64,000 nucleotides of DNA from Coneutiohabitans sp964457925 (GCA_964457925.1 CAYWGH010000002.1:124001-188000), one strand, 5' to 3'. Shown: positions 35,507 to 44,897, counted from the first letter of the stretch. Notes: generated from the sequence alone by a model not told the origin. Numbers and translations are program-made.

Positions 35507-36100
35507 TTACTTGTTAGAGGTGCCGGAAGTTGAAACAGGGTTGATTGCCTCGTTTTTTAAACGTTGCAAGAGTTCGGCAACCCCCAACTTTGTCGACCAT
35601 GCTTGCAGATAGCCTTCGTCAAGCGTGCCTTGCAGAACTTCGTAAATTCGCAAACAATCCCCAAATTGTCTTTCACTGCCGCCAGACATCATGGCCCATT
35701 TTAGTTTCATTAGAATGGTGTCTTCCGGAGCGGACACATGAACCGATTGGCCATATAAGTTTTCAATGCGCCGGCGCTGAAAACGGCTCTGATCGAATTC
35801 GTCATTTGTCAAGATCCAAAAATCGACCTTGTCTCCGGATTCGAGTTCGATCAAACCAAACATGGTTTGATGATCGACGGCCGCCAAGGCCGATTGTTTA
35901 TCCAAATAATATTGGGGCATTTGAAACGCGTCAGCCAGGGCCAACGCCTGCGGCTTTTGCATTGAAACGACAATATCTATGTCGTGAGTTGAGCGCGGTT
36001 CACCTTGCAAGCTTGATACAAACGAACCGGTTAGCATGTAAGGAATTTGCAAACGCTGCAATTCACCGACGACTTTGATCAATAGTTTCTGTTGTGACAT
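35507..36100 (-). CDS. Nucleotidyltransferase-fold protein (AbiEii-like)
   Basis: 197 aa. The Pol beta-type motif GSF...HDIDIVV is present (TGSFVSSLQGEPRSTHDIDIVV gives G-S then D-x-D), with a third Asp in DKVDFWI. This is the MNT/AbiEii-like nucleotidyltransferase fold that NMPylates tRNA or toxins in toxin-antitoxin-like pairs. Its start overlaps the small upstream gene by 22 bp, a conserved-looking couplet; family role here is inferred. Confidence 0.75.
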   Translation of the reverse strand: MSQQKLLIKVVGELQRLQIPYMLTGSFVSSLQGEPRSTHDIDIVVSMQKPQALALADAFQMPQYYLDKQSALAAVDHQTMFGLIELESGDKVDFWILTNDEFDQSRFQRRRIENLYGQSVHVSAPEDTILMKLKWAMMSGGSERQFGDCLRIYEVLQGTLDEGYLQAWSTKLGVAELLQRLKNEAINPVSTSGTSNK

Positions 36101-36294
36101 AACTCGAGACGTTTTAGAAATAGCTCGTGAAATTCTTCCTCTGACAAATCCGGGAAACGCCGGCGCAGGCCTTGCCGAAACAGGTCTTTTGAAAGTTCCG
36201 ACAGTTCAATTGCCTTGTTCAAGCGCTGTTCCGGCGACATGCGCCGCAATATTTCGATATAAATGTGATGATTGGGACGCGGCTTGGGATTCAT
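36079..36294 (-). CDS. Small partner of the nucleotidyltransferase gene
   Basis: 71 aa, highly charged, helical: PRPNHHIYIEILRRMSPEQR, NKAIELSELSKDLFRQGLRR, FPDLSEEEFHELF. No HTH or metal motif recognised. Overlaps the nucleotidyltransferase gene by 22 bp and appears as its constant companion in many bacteria as I recall, like an antitoxin or accessory subunit. Function unproven. Confidence 0.72.
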   Translation of the reverse strand: MNPKPRPNHHIYIEILRRMSPEQRLNKAIELSELSKDLFRQGLRRRFPDLSEEEFHELFLKRLELCHNRNY

Positions 36295-36362
36295 GGCCAG
36301 GTTCTTGCATTTATTCCGAATCGTGCTCTTCAGCCGTACAATATCCAGGCGTGAGCTATTTT

Positions 36363-37091
36363 TTATATCGTCTTAGCAATGATTTCTTGCGTGTCCGTGT
36401 CAAGCATCAGTATTCCCTCATTCGCGCCGTTCAATTGCCCGAGCAGCATGCCCTGATTATTCCAAATCGCTGATCGCCCCGCGCTTTCAAATCCGCTGCT
36501 CGGCCCGATACAGTTTGACATCAGCACCGTCATGCCATATTGGCGCGCAATCCCGCACAAGCTTGCAACGGCTTTGTCAACGCCCTCCGCGGATTTCGCC
36601 ACACTTGCCAGATAAACTTCGGCCCGGTTTCTAGAAGCATTCTCCGCATGTTCGGGCACGGATAATTCATAACAAATTGCCGGCGCGATTTTGATGTTAT
36701 GCTCGATTACGGCGCTCGTGTTCTGCCCGCTTACAAAAAACTCTTTCTCATCGGCGTGCAAATATTTTTTGGAATATGTTTGCCGCGCTTGACCCGGCTG
36801 AAGAAGAAGCATGCTGATGCAAATTCCTCTCTCATTTTTTGTCGGGATTCCAATTCCGATCGTTATCTGCTTGGCATCCGCAATTTTTTGGAAATCGTCG
36901 AATCGGCGGTCGTTGGGAGTCATCGCCAGCTCCCTTGCCAGTTCGGGCTCGTAACCCGTTATGGATAATTCCGGGAATATGATTATATCCGCGTGATGAG
37001 CAACAGCCGGATCAATCAGCTTTTTGTGATTATCGAAGTTGCTCTGGATGTCGCCCTTGATCGGCCTTGTTTGTGCGACGCAGATTTTCAT
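36363..37091 (-). CDS. Carbon-nitrogen hydrolase (nitrilase superfamily)
   Basis: 242 aa from the ATG at 37091 (MKICVAQ, the usual nitrilase start; an ATG 9 bp upstream is alternative). Catalytic triad present: Glu 41 in FPELSITGYEP, Lys 109 in SKKYLHADE, Cys 140 in PAICYELSV. Hydrolyses an amide or nitrile; the SxxGYEP and PAICYE forms resemble amidases such as carbamoylputrescine or omega-amidase-like members, but the substrate cannot be named. Followed by a hairpin and tandem repeat on the upstream side. Confidence 0.87.
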   Translation of the reverse strand: MKICVAQTRPIKGDIQSNFDNHKKLIDPAVAHHADIIIFPELSITGYEPELARELAMTPNDRRFDDFQKIADAKQITIGIGIPTKNERGICISMLLLQPGQARQTYSKKYLHADEKEFFVSGQNTSAVIEHNIKIAPAICYELSVPEHAENASRNRAEVYLASVAKSAEGVDKAVASLCGIARQYGMTVLMSNCIGPSSGFESAGRSAIWNNQGMLLGQLNGANEGILMLDTDTQEIIAKTI

Positions 37092-37125
37092 GGTTACCAA
37101 TCTTTCTTAATTGCGGCGCGCCGCG

Positions 37126-37153
37126 CCTGTCGAAGGGTGCTGGCTTCGACAGG
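37126..37153. repeat. Perfect 10-bp stem hairpin
   Basis: CCTGTCGAAG (37126-37135), 8-nt loop, CTTCGACAGG (37144-37153). Overlaps the start of the tandem repeat that follows. Lies between the ParB-like gene's stop and the C-N hydrolase start. Confidence 0.7.
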
Positions 37154-37190
37154 CTCAGCCAGAGACAGGCTCAGCCAGAGACAGGCTCAG
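37148..37190. repeat. 16-bp tandem repeat, 2.7 copies
   Basis: GACAGGCTCAGCCAGA repeated at 37148-37163 and 37164-37179, then GACAGGCTCAG to 37190. Related to the CTTCGACAGGCTCAG-type dispersed sequence seen in many genomes. Its end runs into the last codons of the ParB-like gene. Confidence 0.75.
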
Positions 37191-38185
37191 AAATCCTCTT
37201 CCACTTTATTTTCCCCCTGCAACAGCGCGAACAGCTTTTCCCAAAGCCCTTTGCGCTCCGCCTCGTTCATGGTTTTGAGTATGGTCGTCACTTCTTCCGA
37301 GTTGTTGGCGCGGAAGGAAATGGTGAGATCATCGCCTTCAAAGTCTTTCGGCGGACGGATGTCCAGGCGTTTGCCGCCGGCCAGGGTTTTCGCCAGCTCT
37401 TCGAAGCGTTCTTCCAGGCTGCTTAGTTGCGGATAACGCTCGCGGTAGAGCAGCGTGCGCAGTTGATGGGTGCGCTGCCGCGGCGTCCAAGCATCATGCA
37501 GAAATATTTCTTTGACTTCAGGCCGCTCGAACACGTCGATCACGCGCGTGCCGTAGCGCGCCGCCAGGCCGGCGGCATTGTCGATGATGTCGCGCGCCTC
37601 CCGCACGGAAACGCGATGCGAACCGAACAAGCGCTCGGCGGCAGCGCGGCGATCTTCGGGCGGCAACGGCCGCAGCAGATCTGCATGTTGCGGCGTGAGC
37701 CGGCCTTCAGCAATGTCTTGCTGCTGAGGTTCGGGAAACTCTTTCAGAAAAAGATAAGTCTCGACGGCAGCGGCTGTGGCCGGCAAGCCGAGCAGCGGGC
37801 AAATTTCGTTTTGCAGGCGCTCAACATCGCCCTGCCATAATTCGGCAAAGCGCTGCAGCACGCGCGATTTCTCCAGCGCGTTGAGCGCGCGGCTGCCGGC
37901 TTTTTCGTGCAAGCTCAGCCAGAGCAGTTGTTCGCGCGTTTGTCCCTGTTGCACAATTGCCGGAATTTCCTTCCAACCCAATTCCTTGCAGGCGAGCACG
38001 CGGCGAATGCCGATGATGAGGCGAAATTTCTTTTTCTCCGCCGCCGCCACAATGGGTTGTTGCAAGCCGATGGCGGCAATGGATTCCTTCACCGGCCCGG
38101 GCGCAAAGGGATACGTGAAAATGAATTCATCCCAGCCCTCAGAGCTGAGATCAATTTTTGCAAGGGGAATGTTTTGGATTTGCAT
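37187..38185 (-). CDS. ParB N-terminal-domain protein, standalone
   Basis: 332 aa. ParB/Srx nuclease-like domain ~1-110: IGLQQPIVAA and GIRRVLACKELGWKEIPAIV (ParB box II GxRRxxA), then a helical DNA-binding middle with PLLGLPATAAAVETYLFLKEFPEPQQQDIAEGRLTP as in ParB HTH regions. Chromosome- or CTP-binding residues cannot be judged without alignment. No parA partner lies beside it and no parS consensus (TGTTTCACGTGAAACA) was seen nearby. Probably a ParB-like regulator or an orphan; the C-terminal third is unassigned. Confidence 0.75.
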   Translation of the reverse strand: MQIQNIPLAKIDLSSEGWDEFIFTYPFAPGPVKESIAAIGLQQPIVAAAEKKKFRLIIGIRRVLACKELGWKEIPAIVQQGQTREQLLWLSLHEKAGSRALNALEKSRVLQRFAELWQGDVERLQNEICPLLGLPATAAAVETYLFLKEFPEPQQQDIAEGRLTPQHADLLRPLPPEDRRAAAERLFGSHRVSVREARDIIDNAAGLAARYGTRVIDVFERPEVKEIFLHDAWTPRQRTHQLRTLLYRERYPQLSSLEERFEELAKTLAGGKRLDIRPPKDFEGDDLTISFRANNSEEVTTILKTMNEAERKGLWEKLFALLQGENKVEEDF

Positions 38186-38339
38186 AGTTCTCCGTCAGTG
38201 GCACGGAGAAATTAAGAAAGTTGCGGAAAGATACAAGGGGAAGATGGGGATAGAAAATGGATTGGTGGAATGATGAGGTCAAGAAGACGATGCAACAACA
38301 TCATGAATCCAACAATCCATTTCTCCAACGCTTCAACCT

Positions 38340-39590
38340 TTACGGTTTCTCGCCTGCATTGTCTTGCTTTTCATCTTTGGGCAGTTCTTTGCCGTTTTCC
38401 TCGGCCGGCGGGTTTGCCGGCGCGTCCACAGCGTCGCCGGTGTTGTTGAGCAGCGTACGCAACCGCGCCAGCATTGCTTCCATGCGTTTGCGTTCGCTGC
38501 GAATACGCTCCAATTCTTCTTCCGCGCCTGCGGTTTTCTGCTGTTCTTGCGTTAATTGCGCTTCGAGTTCGGGCTGGCGCGACACCATGCGGCCGTTGGA
38601 GCTCATGAACAGCGGGCGACTGTCGGGCGGCGGCGTTTGGTTGAGATTGATTTTCACGCCGAAGTTCACGCGCCAAGCGGGGTAATTGGGAATGTCGGCA
38701 TGAACGCGCGTCAACCCGCTGATGTAGCGCGTCACATCTTTGCCCTGTGACAATCTGAAATCGAAACCGACATTGAACGCGGCCCAATATTTCGGGCGAT
38801 AGCTTACGCCGGGCGAGAGATAGAAAAAATCCTCGCGCGCATAGGCGGTGACCGGCGGGCGTTGCGTGAAAATGCGGCCAAACAGCTCCAGCGTGAAATC
38901 GAATTGCGCCGTCGGAATCGCCAAACCCGCGCCGAGATGAAATTCCTGCGCCGGACTGAGTACCGCTACCGTGTCGATCGCCGCGCCCGTCAACAATTTG
39001 CCGAGATCGTTATGATGCAAATAGCCAAAGTTGACGTGAATATTCGGCGCATTCTCCGGCAACAGCAAATCCGGACTGTACGAAGCTGCGGCCATTAACG
39101 CCAAGGCATAACCGCCGCCGCTGTATGGCTCGAATAGAATATTGTGATGCTCGGCCAGAGGAATGCGCACGCTGCCGCTCAAACCGAATTTCAGCGGGCT
39201 GACATTGCTGCCAAAAGATCCCAGTTTTGCGCCCAAGAACAAATCGTCCGGCAAATTGCGCGGGTTGTCGCCGCGATGCGCATCTTGATAGAGAATTTGC
39301 GTCACCGCCCATTCCACATGCTTGCCGCTGGCAAAGTGCAGCGCCAGTGCGGTCTGCACATCCCAAAAGGTGAAGCTTGTCGGCGCTTGTCCGGGTTGCG
39401 GCACGACCACGGTTTGATAATAAGAAGAGCCGAACCCGTGCAAAGTGAATTGCCCTTTGGGCAGAGTCCAGGCGGTTTGTAAGTGCGGCAAGCCGCGGCC
39501 GCCGATCAAGTTGAACGTCTGGCTGTGAGCGTGCGGCGCCAGCATCACTGCGGTTGCCGCTATGGCCAAAAGGATCGCATGTTTCTTCAT
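38340..39590 (-). CDS. Outer-membrane beta-barrel with coiled-coil C-terminus
   Basis: 416 aa, signal peptide 1-23. Residues ~25-325 alternate as transmembrane beta-strands with aromatic girdles (FTLHGFGSSYYQTVVV, WAAFNVGFDFRLSQG). A coiled coil follows (~345-390: ELEAQLTQEQQKTAGAEEELERIRSERKR) and an acidic disordered tail. OmpA-like peptidoglycan-binding is absent, but the coiled coil could reach into the periplasm. Divergent from the GH57 gene, so transcribed independently. Confidence 0.78.
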   Translation of the reverse strand: MKKHAILLAIAATAVMLAPHAHSQTFNLIGGRGLPHLQTAWTLPKGQFTLHGFGSSYYQTVVVPQPGQAPTSFTFWDVQTALALHFASGKHVEWAVTQILYQDAHRGDNPRNLPDDLFLGAKLGSFGSNVSPLKFGLSGSVRIPLAEHHNILFEPYSGGGYALALMAAASYSPDLLLPENAPNIHVNFGYLHHNDLGKLLTGAAIDTVAVLSPAQEFHLGAGLAIPTAQFDFTLELFGRIFTQRPPVTAYAREDFFYLSPGVSYRPKYWAAFNVGFDFRLSQGKDVTRYISGLTRVHADIPNYPAWRVNFGVKINLNQTPPPDSRPLFMSSNGRMVSRQPELEAQLTQEQQKTAGAEEELERIRSERKRMEAMLARLRTLLNNTGDAVDAPANPPAEENGKELPKDEKQDNAGEKP

Positions 39591-39998
39591 GATCTTGAAT
39601 CCATTCGTTTTGGTTTGGAAATCATGTGGATGGAGGTCAACGTTCTTGTCAACCCCGCCTGCACCAAGGCAGGTTTGATTTGTTTCGTGAATTTAATTTT
39701 CGGGCGGCGACGGTTGCGCGCCGGAGTTGATCATGTTTCCTAAACTATACCGACATTGTGCGAAGTTGCAAGCGCAAGGCGAAGAAAATTATGCAAGCGG
39801 AACCGCTTCCACAAAGCGCTTGCGCTTTTAGGTGAAATTGAGTAATGTCCTTGCGCTTTTTGGGCATATGTTAAGCCGTGCTTTTTCGTGAAGTAATCCT
39901 GTGATACAAGCATACGGACTGCCCTGCAGCCGCAGAATAATAAAAATTCATCACATTAGAGTCCGGCCAGCCACCGAACCATCGTTCAACATCATTTC
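39591..39998. other. Divergent intergenic region
   Basis: ~410 bp between the barrel and GH57 genes. Small palindrome AAGCGG-AA-CCGCTT near 39800 and an AAGCGCAAG/CTTGCGCTT pair. No ORF or RNA gene found. Confidence 0.35.
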
Positions 39999-42551
39999 AT
40001 GTCTCAACGCTATCTGACTATTCACGGTCATTTTTATCAGCCGCCGCGCGAAAATCCCTGGACCGAAGCCATCGACCGCCAGAATGGCGCCCACCCGTTT
40101 CACGATTGGAACGAGCGCATCAATTTCGAATGTTACACGCCGAATGCTTATGCGCGCATTACGGACAATGACAACCGCATCACAACCATCGTCAATAATT
40201 TCGAATGGATTAGTTTTAATTTCGGGCCGACGCTGTTGAGCTGGCTCGAAAAATTCGCGCCCAGCACCTATCAACGCATTTTGCTTGCAGATCAAAACAG
40301 CCGGCGGCGCTTCAACGGCCACGGCTCGGCTATCGCGCAAGCGTACAATCACACGATCTTGCCGCTTAGCAATGACGAGGATTTGATCACGCAAATCCGC
40401 TGGGGCTTGGCGGATTTCCGTTTTCGTTTTGGCCGCGAGCCGGAGTCCATGTGGCTGCCGGAAACCGCGGTGAACGAGCGTGTCTTGCGCGCGCTCATCG
40501 ATCACAAAATCAAGTATGTGATTCTCTCGCCGCACCAGGCGCGGCGCGTGCGGCCGCTCGCCGGCGGCGATTGGCAGGGCGTCGAGCACGGCGAAATCGA
40601 CGTCACGCAAGCGTATTGCTGGCGGGATCGCAACGCCAAAGGTGAGCGGCTGCCCCAGCGCAGCATTGATATTTTTTTTTATCACGGCGATCTCGCGCGC
40701 GGCGTGGGCTTTGAACATCTCGTGCGCGATGCCAAACATTTTGCCCATCGCGTGGGCAGCTCGTTTCGCAACGACAGCGCCGACAAGCCGCAGCTCATTT
40801 CCATTGCCACAGACGGGGAAACCTACGGGCATCATGAACATTTTGCCGAGCGCGGGCTGGCGTATTTGCTGCACAGTGAAGCGCCACGGCGCGATATTCA
40901 AATCACCAATTATGGCGCGTTTCTCGCGCAATATCCGCCGCAAATGGAAGTGGAATTGAAAGAAGGACCGAACGGCGAGGGCACGGCGTGGAGCTGCGCG
41001 CACGGCGTGGGACGATGGGCGCGCAATTGCGGCTGCCGCGGCGATGGCCCGGCGGAATGGACGCAGGAATGGCGCGCGCCGTTGCGCGAAGCCCTGGATC
41101 AATTGCGCGATGAATTGCAGCAATTGGCGCTGGAATTGGGCGAGCCGTTGTTCAAGAACGTAACCGAAGCCCGCCACCGCTATATTGACGTGATATTAAA
41201 CCGCACGCCGGAACAAATCGAAGCATTTTTGGCGGAACAGCAACGCAAGGCATTGAATGCTCAGGAAAAAATCGCCGCCATCAAGCTCATGGAGATGCAG
41301 CGCAACGCGCAGTTGATGTACACCAGTTGCGGCTGGTTTTTCACCGAGCTTTCCGGCATCGAAACCGTGCAAGTGATTCAATATGCCGCGCGCGCGATCC
41401 AGCTTGCGGAAGCGCTCAGCCGCCGCCCGTTCGAAGAAAATTTTTTGAGAAATCTCAAGCGCGCGCCCAGCAATCTCAAAACCTACGGCGACGGCGAAGG
41501 CGTGTTCAACAAACTGGTCCGGCCGGCCGTAGTGTCGTTCAATCGCGTTGTGAACACTTATGCCATGCGCGCCCTGTTTTTTGATGCGCCCGAGCGCGAG
41601 AAGCTCTATCATTATTCCCTGCAACGCGAAGATCTGGCGAAGGCGGAGCAAGCGCATATGACGCTGCTGACCGGCCTCGTGCGCGCGCAATCGGGCATTA
41701 CCGGCGAAAGCAATTCCTATGGATTTGCGCTGATGAAACGCGACAGCGGCAGCGACAGTGTGCAATGTTTCATCCGGCTGGTCTCGGAGAGCTGGGCTTA
41801 TGCTGCACATCGTGAAGGGTTATTGCAGCGTTTCAATTCAGCGCCCGGCGAGGTGGTCGACTATTTGCAAAAGCACTGGTCGCCGCAGGGATTTGGCTTG
41901 CAACACATGTTTTTTGAAGAACGCCAGCAGGTGATCCGTTTGATGATGCAGGATCGCCTGGATGAAATCGGTGCGGCCTATCGCAAATTGTATGACGACA
42001 ATCTCGAGCTGATCCGTAACATTCGCGATTTGGGCGCAACCATTCCAGAAGAGTTGAGCGTGCCGGCGCGCTACACGCTCAGCCAGGACATGCGCCGCGA
42101 AATTGAAAAATTGGGCGAAAGCACCGAGACGGAGGCTTACAAGCGCTGCCTGGACATCGCGCGCACCGCCCGCAAGCTCGGCCTGGAGCTGAACACCGAA
42201 TGGGCGGCGCATCATTTGCAGGAAATGATCGAGCACCGCTTGCACAATTTGCATGAAAATTTCAATGCTGCCGGCTGCCGGGAAATTCTCAGTTTGATCG
42301 ATATCGCGCAAAAACTGAATCTGCGCCTGGCACAAGATCATATTCAAAACTTGATCTTTGTTTTGTTGCAAGAGCGCGTCTTGCCCTTGATCGACGCGGT
42401 GGCCGCCAATCTGCAAAACCAATTCGAGTATGCGGTCATCTCTGATTTTTTGCAAATCGCCTACCATTTTGGCTTCAATATCAAAGCCTATAAGGATCGC
42501 TTGAAAGAGCTGGAGGACCGGCTTGCAAATGATCCCAGTATTTGGCCGTGA
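39999..42551 (+). CDS. GH57-family glycoside hydrolase with DUF3536
   Basis: 850 aa. N-terminal GH57 (beta/alpha)7 domain: HGHFYQPPRENPW at the start, nucleophile Glu 155 in MWLPETAVN, acid/base Asp 272 in IATDGETYGHHE. The C-terminal DUF3536 half is helical. GH57 enzymes act on starch, glycogen or maltooligosaccharides (amylase, branching enzyme, 4-alpha-glucanotransferase); this DUF3536-bearing subtype has no settled activity. Cytoplasmic, no signal peptide. Followed 248 bp downstream by a glycerate kinase gene. Confidence 0.87.
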   Translation: MSQRYLTIHGHFYQPPRENPWTEAIDRQNGAHPFHDWNERINFECYTPNAYARITDNDNRITTIVNNFEWISFNFGPTLLSWLEKFAPSTYQRILLADQNSRRRFNGHGSAIAQAYNHTILPLSNDEDLITQIRWGLADFRFRFGREPESMWLPETAVNERVLRALIDHKIKYVILSPHQARRVRPLAGGDWQGVEHGEIDVTQAYCWRDRNAKGERLPQRSIDIFFYHGDLARGVGFEHLVRDAKHFAHRVGSSFRNDSADKPQLISIATDGETYGHHEHFAERGLAYLLHSEAPRRDIQITNYGAFLAQYPPQMEVELKEGPNGEGTAWSCAHGVGRWARNCGCRGDGPAEWTQEWRAPLREALDQLRDELQQLALELGEPLFKNVTEARHRYIDVILNRTPEQIEAFLAEQQRKALNAQEKIAAIKLMEMQRNAQLMYTSCGWFFTELSGIETVQVIQYAARAIQLAEALSRRPFEENFLRNLKRAPSNLKTYGDGEGVFNKLVRPAVVSFNRVVNTYAMRALFFDAPEREKLYHYSLQREDLAKAEQAHMTLLTGLVRAQSGITGESNSYGFALMKRDSGSDSVQCFIRLVSESWAYAAHREGLLQRFNSAPGEVVDYLQKHWSPQGFGLQHMFFEERQQVIRLMMQDRLDEIGAAYRKLYDDNLELIRNIRDLGATIPEELSVPARYTLSQDMRREIEKLGESTETEAYKRCLDIARTARKLGLELNTEWAAHHLQEMIEHRLHNLHENFNAAGCREILSLIDIAQKLNLRLAQDHIQNLIFVLLQERVLPLIDAVAANLQNQFEYAVISDFLQIAYHFGFNIKAYKDRLKELEDRLANDPSIWP

Positions 42552-42622
42552 TATTTTCAAAGATTGAAGATTGAGAGTTGCTGGTGAACTCTCACCGAGT
42601 TTATGGAAGTCGCCGCTCGAAA

Positions 42623-42693
42623 TGTCATTCAGAAGAATCTTGTGACGTCCCCGGCATCATGCCAGCAACTTCACAAGTTTCCTGCGGGATGAC
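42623..42693. repeat. Degenerate short inverted-repeat element, family III copy 2
   Basis: TGTCATTCAGAAGAATC to CAAGTTTCCTGCGGGATGAC, related to 1497-1572; ends TGTCATTC against GGATGAC. Confidence 0.45.
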
Positions 42694-42799
42694 CTGCAGT
42701 TTTGGGATATGCTTTTCAAGGTAACGGCACACTCGTTGAAGGTTTTGCTTAATCATTCTTGATGATTTGCAGCGCCTGATTAACCGATGGGATGACCTC

Positions 42800-44143
42800 A
42801 TGCTTTCTCCTGAGCTTAAAAAACTCCGCCATCACGCGCGCGAGATTTTTCTCGCCGGTTTGAGCGCGGTGGATCCCGAAAAAGCCGTGTTGCGCACGTT
42901 GCAACGCGAAGGCAACACGCTGAATGTCGCGCATGAGAGTTTTGATCTGAGCCAATTTCGCCGTGTGTTTGTGCTGGGCGCCGGCAAGGCTGCGATTGCC
43001 ATGGCCGCGGCCGTTGAAACGCGCTTGGGCGATCGCCTAACGCAAGGCTTGATCGTGACCAAAGACGGCCATCACCATCGCTTGAAGCACTGCCAGGTAC
43101 TCGAAGCCGGCCACCCCATTCCGGATGCTCGCGGCGAGCATGCCGCGCGCCAAATGCTGCAACTGGCAGAAAGCGCGCAGATGCACGATCTCGTCATCTG
43201 CCTGATTTCCGGCGGCGGCTCGGCGTTGCTGCCGCTGCCCGCGGGTGCTGTCACGCTCGCCGACGAGCAACGCGTCACGGAGCTGCTGCTCGGCCACGGC
43301 GTCACCATTCACGAGATGAATACGGTGCGCAAGCATCTTTCCCTGATCAAAGGCGGCCAGCTTGCACGCGCCATCTATCCCGCGACTCTCGTGACGCTGA
43401 TCCTTTCCGATGTTATTGGCGACCCGGTGGATATTATCGCCTCGGGTCCGACCGTGCCCGATCCCTCGAAATTTTCAGACGCCGAACGCGTGCTGACGCT
43501 TTACGGCGTTTGGCCCAAGTTGCCGCTGAGCGTGCGCGACTATATCACAGCCGGTTGTCACGGCCATGTGCCGGAAACGCCCAAGCCCAACGATCCGATG
43601 TTTGCGCGAAATTATACGCACGTCGTAGGCTGCAATTCCGATGCGTTATTGGCGTGTGAAATGCATGCGCTGAGTCTGGGCTACAACACCATGATTCTCA
43701 CCAATCGCGTGCAAGGCGAAGCGCGCGACATTGGGCGGTTTTATGCGGCGCTGCTGCACAATTTGGCGGATTGCGGCCGGCCGATTGAATCGCCGGCTTG
43801 CGTGCTTGCTGGCGGTGAAACCACCGTGACGCTGCGCAATCCCGGCGGCAAGGGCGGCCGCAATCAAGAAATGGCCTTGTCCGTGGCGCTTGATATTGAT
43901 GGCCTGCCGAATTGTGTTTTTCTCTCTGCCGGCACGGACGGCATTGACGGCCCGACGGACGCGGCCGGCGCTTTCGCCGACGGTTGGACCATTGCGCGCG
44001 CCCGTACGCACGGCATGCGTTTCTTTTCGAGCTACCTGCGCGACAACGACAGCTACACGTTCTTTCAACAGCTTGGCGACCATTTCATCACCGGCCCCAC
44101 CGGCACGAATGTGATGGATGTGCAGATCTTACTGGTGGAGTAA
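42800..44143 (+). CDS. Glycerate 2-kinase, MOFRL family
   Basis: 447 aa from the ATG at 42800; a TTG 33 bp upstream is less likely. N-terminal DUF4147 domain with GAGKAAIAMAAAVE, GHPIPDARG and CLISGGGSALLPLP; C-terminal MOFRL domain with AGGETTVTLRNPGGKGGRNQEMAL and SAGTDGIDGPTDAAGA. Phosphorylates glycerate at C2 to feed lower glycolysis, which fits with pyk and eno downstream. A DUF983 gene follows. Confidence 0.93.
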   Translation: MLSPELKKLRHHAREIFLAGLSAVDPEKAVLRTLQREGNTLNVAHESFDLSQFRRVFVLGAGKAAIAMAAAVETRLGDRLTQGLIVTKDGHHHRLKHCQVLEAGHPIPDARGEHAARQMLQLAESAQMHDLVICLISGGGSALLPLPAGAVTLADEQRVTELLLGHGVTIHEMNTVRKHLSLIKGGQLARAIYPATLVTLILSDVIGDPVDIIASGPTVPDPSKFSDAERVLTLYGVWPKLPLSVRDYITAGCHGHVPETPKPNDPMFARNYTHVVGCNSDALLACEMHALSLGYNTMILTNRVQGEARDIGRFYAALLHNLADCGRPIESPACVLAGGETTVTLRNPGGKGGRNQEMALSVALDIDGLPNCVFLSAGTDGIDGPTDAAGAFADGWTIARARTHGMRFFSSYLRDNDSYTFFQQLGDHFITGPTGTNVMDVQILLVE

Positions 44144-44291
44144 CAGGTTGAGGTGGGTGAATTCAACGAAAAATAGTGATGCAAAGCTGCGTCCAAGTCG
44201 TCAAGATTTCCTGAAGAGTTTTGACATTCAAGTTCGGTGGCGGGTGTGATAATTTTTCGCGAGAATGTGAGACATGCGGGATAGATCGGAA

Positions 44292-44684
44292 ATGAACCCG
44301 CCTCCCAGCCGCTGGTACGCTGTGTTGCATGGCCTTTGCCCACGCTGCTTGCAGGGCAAGATTTATCGCACGGCATTCAAAATGAATGACACCTGCCCGG
44401 CGTGCCAGTTGAAATTCGAGCGCGAGCAGGGTTATTTTCTCGGCGCAATGGGCGTCAGTTATTTGCTGGGTGTTCCGATCCTTTTCGCCATTCTCGCTTT
44501 ATTGTCGGTCACCCTTTTTCCAACGTGGCCGGAATATCTTGTGCTGGCGCCGGCTATGATTTTTTATCTCCCGCTCATTCCGTTGATTTGCCGCCAGGCC
44601 CGCATCATCTGGATTCATTTTGACCGGCTGGCTGATCCCGAAAAACCGGTCTCTTACGATGAACAAACGAACCTGCAATCATGA
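44292..44684 (+). CDS. DUF983 membrane protein with zinc ribbon
   Basis: 130 aa from the ATG at 44292; an earlier ATG at 44274 is possible. Zn ribbon: GLCPRCLQGKI and DTCPACQLKFE, then two membrane helices (~60-105). Family function unknown; some members sit with cytochrome oxidase genes. Confidence 0.82.
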   Translation: MNPPPSRWYAVLHGLCPRCLQGKIYRTAFKMNDTCPACQLKFEREQGYFLGAMGVSYLLGVPILFAILALLSVTLFPTWPEYLVLAPAMIFYLPLIPLICRQARIIWIHFDRLADPEKPVSYDEQTNLQS

Positions 44685-44739
44685 ATCAAACGAAAATCAC
44701 CGGTGCCGGCAATTCTTGCAACTCTGCTGACATAGTCCG

Positions 44740-44877
44740 TACCGCATTATGCCGGTCTCAACCTCGCCGGCAGCCCCACTCGGCTTGTGAAAGTCATTAC
44801 GCTTTTTTCAGCAGCACGGCCGGAAGCGCGGGCCTCATGCAAGCAATCGCGCGCTGGCCGCAGGCAAGATTGACTCC
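44740..44877 (+). pseudogene. Possible remnant of an electron-transfer flavoprotein beta C-terminus
   Basis: Reading HYAGLNLAGSPTRLVKVI, then TLF, resembles the end of EtfB-type proteins (GL..GSPT.V). The frame runs only from a TAG to a TGA and has no start, so it is a relic at best. Weak evidence, motif only. Confidence 0.25.
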
Positions 44878-44897
44878 GATCTTTGTGAGAGAAAAAC

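Noticed and set aside
37148..37190. CRISPR-like direct repeats
   Set aside because: Repeats are contiguous with no spacers and only 16 bp, so they are a simple tandem array.
37100..37200. Possible parS site beside the ParB-like gene
   Set aside because: The hairpin sequence does not match the parS consensus TGTTTCACGTGAAACA.
39951..41177. 408-codon open frame antisense to the GH57 gene
   Set aside because: Opposes a fully conserved GH57 gene; the composition (Ala, Arg, His-rich, no motifs) is what a GC-rich gene gives on the other strand.
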